64,000 nucleotides of DNA, from the NCBI GenBank assembly GCA_011503125.2, contig WWBZ02000001.1, positions 2,108,001 to 2,172,000 on the forward strand. The letters are read 5' to 3'. The DNA is from Botryosphaeria dothidea. Lineage: Eukaryota; Ascomycota; Dothideomycetes; Botryosphaeriales; Botryosphaeriaceae. Position 1 is the stretch's first letter. Each line of letters starts with the position of its first letter. The translations under genes were made by a program, and so were the position numbers. Positions 45,855 to 54,636 of this stretch are shown here, piece after piece. Below the pieces are notes generated by a model. The model saw only the letters and a list, made by a program, of their open reading frames with translations, searched no databases and was not told where the DNA came from.

Positions 45855-46552
45855 CACGGCGAAGAGTTATGGGTTGCTGGGGTTAGATGAGAGGCGGCTC
45901 TACTGAAGATGGTTCGGCCGCGCGAGACTGGTAAAGTCAGTTGAAGAGGTAGGAAGCAAAAAAGAATGTTTCAGCTCCACCTCTTGCCTATTCGCCCCAC
46001 CGTCAGCATTATCGCCAATTACGAGATTCCTACGAACAGGTCAGAAAAAGATCTGTTTCTCATTATCATGGGAAATGGGAAGCATTCATCCAGATATAAG
46101 TATATTATATTTCCACTACTGAAGCCGACCGGATGAATGCTTCTACTCCTTACGAAGTTGTATTTCTTTTAAGGTCATTGCCGCTTACCATCAGCTGCGA
46201 TACACCCCTGTACCACCTGAACATTGTCATTCGAATGAGAACCTCAACATCTTACTGCACCCAGAATTGCGGCCAGTCATTGTATCCCGCTACGTCTCAA
46301 TGGCCCATGAATCTTACGTGCTACCTCATTTTGTCCAACCAATCTGCCTTCCGAAAACTCTCGCTTTTTATCATGCAACCAAGAATCGGTGGATGCGCCC
46401 CCAAACTTGGCTGCAGGCAACAATCCCGTTTCTGGCTAAGTGCATCTGCAGAACATCCGACGATCCTTGTAGCATCCAATCCTTGGAACAGCTATTAAGC
46501 CAGTGTCTTTTCCTTCTGACCATGGCAGAAGTGTCATTGCAGCTTCGCGAAA
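45855..46552. other. Intergenic region upstream of the F-box-like gene
   Basis: About 700 bp between tandem genes. The stretch ATATAAGTATATTATAT at 46094-46110 is AT-rich but lies over 400 bp from the next gene's ATG. Short ORFs at 46133-46680 overlap the next gene in other frames and are not convincing. Confidence 0.4.
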
Positions 46553-48223
46553 ATGTCACAAGTGGGCCACTTTTCACGCCTAAACGAACCGCCATGCGAG
46601 TCACGTCTCACCCTTCCTCTGCCACCAGAGCTGATACGGTGCATTCTTTTTCTCGTATCCGAGTCAGGCAACTGCCATAACGATTTGAAGTTCAAGTTTT
46701 CGGGAGAGCGAAAACCGACTTATCAACCACCGTGCGACATTCAAAATGCGCGTCTCGTTTGCAAGGCTTTTGCCGACTTGGGCGCGCCATTTCTCTTCAA
46801 GGAGCTATACATATCGGCCGACCATGACCAGCTCGCGCATGTGGAACATATATCCAATCACGCACGGTTCTCAAAAGCGGCGCGCACACTCATTTATGAT
46901 TCCGACACCTATTCGGATCCCCAGTTGTTGAGTGATGAAGAGAAACTCAAATATGGTGGCGAGTACGATAAGTTCTTCTCATGGGCAGAAAGTGACAAGA
47001 GTGTAGCCCGCGAATGGTCGCTACGCATACGTGACTGGTCAAACCGCGTTCCTGAGGCAGAGTTGGAGGGCTGGAGAGGAGCTGACGAGCGCGTCCGTCG
47101 ACGGGAGGCCAAGATGTTGAACTTCTACCTGAAGCAGCAGCCTTCCCCCTCATTAGATGTGCCGAATCCGGCCAAGATAGTATCAACCGGATGGCTCGGC
47201 GCTCGCAGACGGGTATACCGACAACAGGAGAATATCCTGCGAGGCTCCTTGGATTCTCGATGCTTGGAGACGGCACTCGCCGCACTCCCAGCTGTGACCA
47301 AGGTCGTCTGCAGCCCAAGCCATTGGCGGGCTTGCCACCGTTCACCCGTTGGCATGGTGGGAGTTGATCGCCGCTCAAATATGCCGGACACGGGAAGGTA
47401 TCAGACCGACACCCGCCCGTTATACAATCTATTCGAGGCCATTCGAAGCACAACCAACAATATCCACGCTGCAGACTTGACTTTCCATCTCTGCCTCCTG
47501 GCAGACGCCACCAAGAGACCCCATCGCTTCTCCGCTCTTTGTGTAGCCTTTACACCGATCAAGGATCTCAAGCTCGCTGTCACCAGCGAGAAGCTTCCTT
47601 ACCGCCCTGAGCTGTGCGATGGAGAAGAACCTTCCTTCGAACTCTACCAAAAACTCCTGCAGTCTGGAGCCCTTGGCCGCCTCATCGGCTCCGCGAAAAA
47701 TTTGCACCGGCTCAAGCTTAATCTCGCCGAAAATGGGAAGAGACGCAAGTCAGAAAGTGCACCGCTTTACGGCGTGCCGCTCTCGGCTTACGTTGGCGCC
47801 GGTGCGAACGATACCTGGCCCGATTTGCGATATTTGTACGTGGGTAGCATCGATATACGCGGAAATGAGCTCATAGAATTCCTGATGGCACACAGAAAGA
47901 TTGAATATTTAGACTTTGACTGCGTGACGTTGACCGAAGGACAGTGGTCGGCCGTGAGCGCCGTGGCTTGGTACTCGTTGGCCTGGAAGCTCAAGCAGAA
48001 GCAAAATCGACTGAGGCAGGTGGATCCAGAAGCGAAATGCCCACTCTTGCCACCGGAGGTGGAAAAGGTAGCAGAGTTGTCTGCCGACGGTTCGCTCCGT
48101 CATGTATACTTTCGCGCTGGAGATGGATGTGGAACCTTCGGCCGTGTGGGGAGGATGTTTTGGAACGGCGGTTCCGAATTTCCCAACAGAGAAGAACATT
48201 ACAACTCTTGGCCGCTCTTTTAA
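46553..48223 (+). CDS. F-box-like protein, function unknown
   Basis: An uninterrupted ORF of 556 residues. Near the N-terminus LTLPLPPELIRCILFLVSES, followed by NARLVCKAFADLGAPFLFKELYI, has the helix pattern and spacing of fungal F-box domains: Leu-Pro-x-Glu-Leu, then a Leu-Val-Cys-Lys-x-Phe helix and a Leu-Phe-x-x-Leu end. The rest is scattered with leucine-rich segments (LRYLYVGSIDIRGNELIEFL, KIEYLDFDCVTL) typical of the degenerate repeat region in these families. No other domain is recognised. It probably acts as an SCF adaptor, by family inference only. It converges on the P450 gene with 235 bp between the stops. Confidence 0.68.
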   Translation: MSQVGHFSRLNEPPCESRLTLPLPPELIRCILFLVSESGNCHNDLKFKFSGERKPTYQPPCDIQNARLVCKAFADLGAPFLFKELYISADHDQLAHVEHISNHARFSKAARTLIYDSDTYSDPQLLSDEEKLKYGGEYDKFFSWAESDKSVAREWSLRIRDWSNRVPEAELEGWRGADERVRRREAKMLNFYLKQQPSPSLDVPNPAKIVSTGWLGARRRVYRQQENILRGSLDSRCLETALAALPAVTKVVCSPSHWRACHRSPVGMVGVDRRSNMPDTGRYQTDTRPLYNLFEAIRSTTNNIHAADLTFHLCLLADATKRPHRFSALCVAFTPIKDLKLAVTSEKLPYRPELCDGEEPSFELYQKLLQSGALGRLIGSAKNLHRLKLNLAENGKRRKSESAPLYGVPLSAYVGAGANDTWPDLRYLYVGSIDIRGNELIEFLMAHRKIEYLDFDCVTLTEGQWSAVSAVAWYSLAWKLKQKQNRLRQVDPEAKCPLLPPEVEKVAELSADGSLRHVYFRAGDGCGTFGRVGRMFWNGGSEFPNREEHYNSWPLF

Positions 48224-48458
48224 AGACCTAGTGGCCTGATTTGGCAGTGGATCAAGTTTCACCTCCAACATTCCCACAATCATTTTTCATGGCACCCTTT
48301 CGGATTTCAACGTTGAGCTATATTGTGTTTCCGTATTATTCAAGGTAGTTGCTGCTGATCCAATGGCACGTGCCACTGAATTGATATACTGGCTCTTTTA
48401 AATTCGTCACCATTCCTCTCCCAAATCTCATTATAGAGCGTCAACTGGTGGTACCTTT

Positions 48459-50253
48459 TCAGGACCTCTTGGAAATTCTGACGTTCAGGCCCTTCTGGAC
48501 TACGAAGAAATAAGTATGGAACTCCAGATCCTTCTCAGGATGAATCAGCTCAAGTGCGTAATCACGCAGGAGCATTGGTAGGATTTTGTTCATCTCTAGC
48601 AGGGCCAGGTTCCGTCCGATGCACACGTGAGAACCTCCGCCGAACTATCTTCGTGTCAGCCACAGTCATTCTGTACGATTTTGTCAAGACAACTCACCTG
48701 GAACATATGCCTATCCATGAACCTTGCACGCTCCTCATCTTCCAACCACCTCTCCGGCCTGAAGACCTCCGCGTCTTCGCCAAACATCTCCCTATCTCTG
48801 TGAATAGCCCACGCATTGAGGTTTAGCTCTGTGCCACCCGGGTACCTCACACCGTCAATTTCAGCACCACCGGCGGGCACTGATCTCGCCATCGCCAGTC
48901 CCACAGCCGGGCGTACACGCATTGCCTCTTTCAGCGCAGCCTGGAAGTAGGGGAGTTGTTGCGCCTCATTGAACTGGACGATCTTGGAGAGCTTGCCAAC
49001 TTTAGTTGCCTCATCGATCTCCTCCACGATCTTGAGGTAGATGCGGCGGTCCTTGAGAATGTGGTGCATGAAAGATTGCATTGTCGACGCAGTCGAATCA
49101 GAGCCAGCAAAGCTACAACATTGTCCAAATCAGCAATCCATCCGGAATGGGGAATGAGTCGGAAATACTCACATGGCGCCGTGCGTCACGGCAAAGACAT
49201 CCCCCTCAGTGAATTTATCACGGTCCTTCTCGTTCATCTTCAACAGCTGGCCGAGCAAATCCTTCCTCTCTGTTTTCACCTCCCCACATCTCCTCTTCCG
49301 CATCTCCTCCAGTGAAATTCTAGTCACCAGCGGCTGAGCTCCCTTGTACACTGTCTGGAGGAGCTTCCACAGCGGATTCCTCCGCAGGAAATAATCCAAC
49401 AGCGGCAACTGTCCCACCGTCCCATTATACTGCTGACTCTTATCAATCGCCCTTATACACCCCTCGACATCCCGTCCCTGCTCCAAGAACCCCCATTTCT
49501 TACTAAACGCCACCTCGCCCAGCACATCGAACGCGAAATAGTGCAGCCAATCCCCAAGATCGACGGCACCCTCACCCGTCGCGAAGGCGTCCAAGCGTTT
49601 GAACAACAGCGCGATGGTGTCCTCGATGTAGCCCGTCATGCCCTGCATGGCGGCCATGCTGTAGGACGTGCCGGCGACGCGCTTCTTGGCCGCGTGCACG
49701 TGCTCGCGGATCTCGGTGAAGATGTCCGGGTTCTCGGGCGGCGGGAAGACGGCGTAGAAGGCCGTCTTGTAGAACCCCTTGCCCGCCGACAGGACCTCGC
49801 GCGCGGCGGTCGGGCGCGAGAAGGAGAGCTCGTTGGGGCCGACGCGGACGACGGGGCCTTTGGTGGGAGCAAGAGTTTAGTTTGGGGTTCGTAGCGATTT
49901 GCCTGACGGATACGAGGGAAAAGGGGCAAGAAGGAGAGATGGAGGGTGTGGGTAAGACTGCTTCTCAAGTAGAGACTCGTTATGGTAGAACAAGACGTAC
50001 CGTATTTCTTATGGAGATTGATGAAAGCAGTCTCTTGATGGGTCTGCCATGTGACCCATAGCTTCCATATGCGGGTTCCAGATGCGAGGAATGGGCCTGG
50101 GTAGTGGCGGAGGGGAGATGCATAGCGATTCTTGAAGAAACGAAGGACCACAAAGACGCCGAAGGCGTAGAGGATATAGATAGGTTGTGACTGGAGAAAG
50201 AAAATGGCAGCTTGGATGCCGGATCCAGAAGTATGTTCGAGGTCAACCTCCAT
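48459..50253 (-). CDS. Cytochrome P450 monooxygenase, pisatin-demethylase-like group
   Basis: Four exons on the minus strand: 50253-50001, 49857-49173, 49112-48698 and 48644-48459, 512 residues. An N-terminal membrane anchor (AIFFLQSQPIYILYAFGVFVVLRFF) is followed by HYPGP. Further P450 signatures are the I-helix FAGSDSTAS, KEAMR (ExxR), FRPERWL, and heme-binding FGGGSHVCIGRNLALLEM with the cysteine ligand. A His stands where Arg is usual in the heme motif. The general wording resembles the fungal pisatin demethylase and benzoate hydroxylase relatives, ER-bound enzymes using NADPH-P450 reductase. Substrate cannot be inferred. All four exons join in phase, and the I-helix is itself split by intron 2. 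There is no backbone enzyme next to it, so it looks like a stand-alone P450. Confidence 0.9.
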
Positions 50254-50331
50254 GATGGCGGGTAGCCGGGAGAAGTATCGCGCAAGCTCAAGGTGGCGAG
50301 TCTATCGAGAAGGTGATGTATGTTCTTCTCA

Positions 50332-50338
50332 TATATAT
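50332..50338 (-). promoter_or_regulatory. TATA-like element upstream of the P450
   Basis: TATATAT on the minus strand lies about 80 bp before the P450 start codon at 50253, a plausible distance for a TATA box plus short leader. It is a short AT motif in a moderately AT-rich region, so confidence is low. Confidence 0.35.
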
Positions 50339-52170
50339 GCGCGGACGGATGTAGGGAGGCTCGGAAAAAGCGTATAACGTCCCCCTGTCACCGTGCGATT
50401 AGAGCCACATGAAGCTGGATAATGATAGTGACCCGAAAGTATGTGAGGAGCAGCACATCATATAACCGAATGACTCCTTTCTCCCATCCTGCCACCGGAT
50501 TTGTCGGGGCTCGTGGGGCACATCGATAAAACCCAATAATAGACACATCTCACCCCAGGTATGCTTTTACCCCAGATTCATTGCAGCGGATTTGTCGGAT
50601 TTAGCCTTACAACACGGCAATGGGCGGCAGTTGTGGCGGTCATCAAATCAGGGCCCGGGTGCTAGTGCAACTCTAAAGCTTGTTAGTAGTCAGTTAACAG
50701 AATAGCCGCGAGCGTCCGTGTGAGCTGGCGTTAGCACAGATACGTATCCGCCGGCGGGCTCCATTTTTGAAGACCGAGGCTGTAGCTCAGACCAGAGAGC
50801 AGCGTGTCTTATCTCGCGGACAAATTCATTGGAGAGCCGCTGCAGGAGCCGCAAGTGTGTACGTACTCAGCTGCATCTGACTAAGACGCGCTAGCCGCAT
50901 ACGGGAATTTGCGCATCAATCAAACTTCGACCAGGCCACGGCTACATCGACATCCTCTGGCTCTGGTTTCGAACGTTATCGCAGCAGTTGTGTAGAAGAA
51001 TCAAACTGTGGGAGGCCGGCAAGGTCGGCTGTTGACAGTGCGGAGACGGAAATAATTGTGGCTGACGAGGCTAATGATCCTATATGCGGGGTCAACCTAT
51101 TTGCCTGTCGTCTCGGAGAGTGTCTCGTCGCGGCATCACATTTTCCTTGTCCGAGAAGTATCGTCGGATTTAACACGCAATGTTCAGCTCGCAGGAGCAG
51201 ATCCGGTAAGGGGTTTCACCGACGATCGTGCGGCTGACAATCAGTCGGATTTATATGGACGATCAAGTGACCCGATACTCCGCACGGCTGCGGGGATGCC
51301 CTCAGATGCGGAGACGCAAGTTACATTTCCTGTTGCAGTAAGCCTAGGGGAATAGTGACGTCAAACGCAGCCGAATGTGGATGCCATGCCTTCGTTGCAA
51401 CCTGATGTGTTGCGTTGTCGCGTCTGTGATGTGTTGCGCCCAATGAACTATACCTCATTATGAAAAACTAGGCCAGCAAAGCTTCAGGACGATCGCGGAT
51501 ATATGATAGGTGCATCACTTTCATCAGCTGATCCTCAGACCTCGGAAGCTGCCTAACGATGAAAGCTAGACGCGAAAGAAAGAAATGCCGATAATTCCGA
51601 TGATAAATGTTGCAAAGAGATATCCATTTTAGAGCAGGAGATTAATATTGAGAACCAACACGTACTTCTGAATTAAGAAAGACGTTGCAATAAGAGATGT
51701 AGTCTGACATGCGGCTAAGGGAGTGCGGCACGAGTCTTGGAACGCGGCGTGTGTGTATCAAGGCAGCCTGCAACCGTAACGCATGGATCCGTGCCGAACC
51801 TTAATTTCAACGGTCTAAGGGGACATACCTCAAAGGCCAGCGCAATAATGAAATGGTTCTTCTCTTCAACTCGTCGACCCAGTAATACCGAGGTGGATCT
51901 GCGATAACCTCTAGACCTCGTTATTGCACGTTCATCCATCGTTCAGGTAAGCTAAAGAATTATACTGATAGAGCATGACTCAAAGATAATCATTGAAATT
52001 GAGGCGTGTTTTGTAGTCGGAGTGACGTCCATCGAGAGATGGCCAAGTGCAGGGCATTATATACCCTTCGGGTGCTGTACAACTTCAGGATCAAGAATCC
52101 AACTTTCTGACATTCCACCTTTTCCCGACATTTCTGCCGGAGAAACTTATTTTTTTACGCTCATGATCGT
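50339..52170. other. Gene-poor interval between the P450 and the acetyltransferase
   Basis: About 1.8 kb with no supportable gene. The P450 promoter occupies the left end. The right end, near 52050-52170, should hold the acetyltransferase 3' UTR. The middle is moderately AT-rich, and ORFs are short on both strands. It may be decayed mobile DNA, but no terminal inverted or long direct repeats were found by eye. Confidence 0.4.
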
Positions 52171-53194
52171 CTAGGCACCACTTTCTTTCCTCTTTCTTCC
52201 AAAGGCACCTGCTTCAGCGGCGCCTTTTTCGCTCGCAGCAAATGCGCGCCAGAACTTCTCCTCGTCGACGGGATTCCTCTCTTCCTCTTGAGCCTGCTCC
52301 CTCATAGGCACTTCTGCGCCCTGGGTTTGCGAATCCGGGCCTCTGTTTGTTGTCTGCATGCCGCGCATTGCATCCTGTGCGGTCATTATGCCCCCGCGTC
52401 CACTGGGGCTGCTTGTGTCCGCGGTGGATCGAGCAGCAGCGGCCTGCTCCGGGTCTGCCAACGTCTCAATCTTCCTAATGATGCGGGCGGGGTTGCCAGC
52501 GACGACGTGGAATGGTGGGACATCCTTTGTCACAACACTACCAGCGCCGACAGTGGAACCACGACCGATAGTTACGCCAGGTAGGACGGTAGCATTGCCG
52601 CCGATCCAACAGTCCTCTTCGACGTGAATCTCCTTGCCGAGCTCAGGGCCGCGAGTGCCATTCCGAACGAGAGGGTCAAGCGGATGAGTTCCGGAGTAGA
52701 AGGACACGTTGGGACCGACTAAGGTGCGCGAGCCAATAGTCACCAGGCAGGTGTCCAAAATGGTGCAATTGAAGTTTATGTAGACATTGCTGCCCAGCTT
52801 CACGTTCGTGCCGTAGTCGAAATGAAAAGGGCCTTCAACCCACGGCTCATCGTCGAACAACTTGTCATCCTCCTCGGTCGTAGGAGCTTGCGGGGGCAAA
52901 GGCGTCGTGTCACCGATTACGCTGCCGGGAAGCGATGATATTAATGGGAAGGCTGGATCGGTGGAGGAGGTTGAATTGGTAGATGGCAGCGAGAGGCTGA
53001 CGTACGGAGCTAGCTACTTACTCCCTCCAAAGCTCGATCAAGCGTCTGCGTGAAACCTCGCCGGCGTTGGCGTAGCGCTTGCAGGCGTGCTGGCAACGTG
53101 TCCTAGCGGCGGTAAGTTCGGGGCTGAAGGCGTGGTACAGCTCGCCGCGAGCCATCTTCCGTTTGTTCTCCACTTCATCGACTTGGATCGACAT
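52171..53194 (-). CDS. Maltose/galactoside O-acetyltransferase-like hexapeptide enzyme
   Basis: Two exons on the minus strand, 53194-53022 and 52921-52171, 307 residues. The N-terminal Mac domain (about 12-60, KRKMARGELYHAFSPELTAAR) is followed by a left-handed beta-helix of hexapeptide repeats (about 90-200). The helix contains VYINFNCTILD, the catalytic-type His in SGTHPLDP (H137), DCWIGGNATVLPGVTIG, and VGAGSVVTKDVPPFHVVAGNPARII. Known for the family: acetyl-CoA dependent transfer to a hydroxyl of sugars such as maltose or galactosides, in the cytosol and usually as trimers. In fungi the true substrate is unknown. A C-terminal extension of about 85 residues is polar and disordered. The 100-nt intron joins ELWR to DVIGDTTPLPP in phase. 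Confidence 0.87.
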
Positions 53195-53604
53195 GGTTGC
53201 GGGTGGATTGCGCCTGTAGGTTCAGGCCTGAGGTCTGGAGGGCGAATGGCGGGGTGCGAAGGGTAAGGCTGAGACGGCAGAGGAGATCGACAGCGAGTCA
53301 AGCGAGCGGTCGGTCGGTGCAAATCCTCGCCGAGCCCGGCTGGATCGGCTCGCCTGGGGCCCCGGTTGCGGCGTTCGTCATCGGCTTTGTGTTGTCGACC
53401 TTCTGACCTCCAGCCAAACCAGCGACACGCTCCTATTGTCCCCCCGTGCTCTTTTGTAGCACTCTATCCCCCGCAAGACCTCGTCTGCTCACCTGCTCGC
53501 TATGCATCTTCCTCCGCCTTGAAGCCTGAGACCGCGTTAGTGACCATCTCAGCCCTCGAAAAAATCCACCACCCACCACCACGCCCGCCTCAACCCCCGA
53601 GGTC
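53195..53604. promoter_or_regulatory. Divergent promoter of the acetyltransferase and STE14
   Basis: A 410-bp gap between start codons. The STE14 side is rich in CCACC/CCGCC and pyrimidines up to the ATG at 53605. No TATA box was recognised. Confidence 0.5.
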
Positions 53605-54636
53605 ATGTCTGCCTCTCTGAACGGTGCCGCAAACGGCCCCGCCGCGAACACCAGCCCTAGCAACGCGAACCCTGACCCACCGATATCCTGGCCAGTCAAC
53701 CGCTCGGCGAGTCGCGGAGCATGGACTCCCGAAGTCGACCACGAAATCCGCCTACGCGAGCAGAAAGACGTGCGCACTCCCGCCCCGCCTCAGAATCCTC
53801 AGCGTCCCAGCTTCACTGTGTCCGATAAGGACCTGCTTCCGGGACAATCACGCTCTTTGTCTGGCATCGGCTTCCGCGCCTTCGCACTTGGGCAGGCTCT
53901 CGGTCTCGGTCTGGCTGGCGCGCTGTACCTGATCGCTGTCCCGCACAACCCGGTGTGGCGTGCGCCGTTCTTTATGGCCGTGCTGGCCCTGTTCCACTTC
54001 CTCGAGTTCTGGACGACGGCTCGCTACAATACGCCCGCTGCGAAGACGCTGAGCTTTCTGTTCAGCAACGGCAAGGAGTACCAGATGGCACATTCGGCAG
54101 CTCTTCTTGAGCACCTGGTCACACGCTACTTCTTCGCACATTGGCACGACAAGGTCACTACGGGTGGTCTGATCACTATATTGGGAATTGCGCTGATTGC
54201 GCTGGGCCAAATGGTTCGGAGTGCTGCGATGGCTCAGGCCGGTACCAACTTCAATCACATGGTGCAGAGCAAGAAGAACTCCGGTCACGAGCTTGTGACG
54301 GACGGGATTTATGCATGGTTGCGACATCCGAGCTACTTCGGGTTCTTCTGGTGGGGACTGGGAACACAGCTTATGCTGGGAAACGTCGTGTGCTTCGCGA
54401 TATATGCAGTCGTGCTGTGGCGTTTCTTCAGCCACCGGATTATGCGTAAGTCTGACTATTCTTTTGCATTGACCCATGTCCCTGAGCTCTTCATGCGACT
54501 GGCGCGTCTGGAGCATCACACGGTCGCTGACATCTTTTTTGATGTAGACGAGGAGAAGTTTCTGATCAACTTCTTCGGAGACGAATACCGTAAATATCGT
54601 GCTAGGACGACAGTGGCTATCCCTTTCATCCCATGA
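53605..54636 (+). CDS. STE14: Protein-S-isoprenylcysteine O-methyltransferase (Ste14/ICMT)
   Basis: Two exons, 53605-54445 and 54548-54636, 309 residues. The N-terminal 90 residues are Pro/Ser/Asn-rich. Several transmembrane segments follow, then the ICMT core: SGHELVTDGIYAWLRHPSYFGFFWWGLGTQ, and after splicing RIMHEEKFLINFFGDEYRKY. RHPSY and the E-E...FGDEY pair are the hallmark S-adenosylmethionine-binding residues. Known role: the ER membrane enzyme that methylates the C-terminal farnesyl- or geranylgeranyl-cysteine of CAAX proteins, including Ras/Rho GTPases and a-factor-type pheromones. The 102-nt intron (54446-54547, donor GTAAGT, acceptor TGTAG) has no stop and keeps frame. Read through, it would insert 34 residues between the catalytic halves, which no family member has as far as I know. 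Confidence 0.92.
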   Translation: MSASLNGAANGPAANTSPSNANPDPPISWPVNRSASRGAWTPEVDHEIRLREQKDVRTPAPPQNPQRPSFTVSDKDLLPGQSRSLSGIGFRAFALGQALGLGLAGALYLIAVPHNPVWRAPFFMAVLALFHFLEFWTTARYNTPAAKTLSFLFSNGKEYQMAHSAALLEHLVTRYFFAHWHDKVTTGGLITILGIALIALGQMVRSAAMAQAGTNFNHMVQSKKNSGHELVTDGIYAWLRHPSYFGFFWWGLGTQLMLGNVVCFAIYAVVLWRFFSHRIMRKSDYSFALTHVPELFMRLARLEHHTVADIFFDVDEEKFLINFFGDEYRKYRARTTVAIPFIP

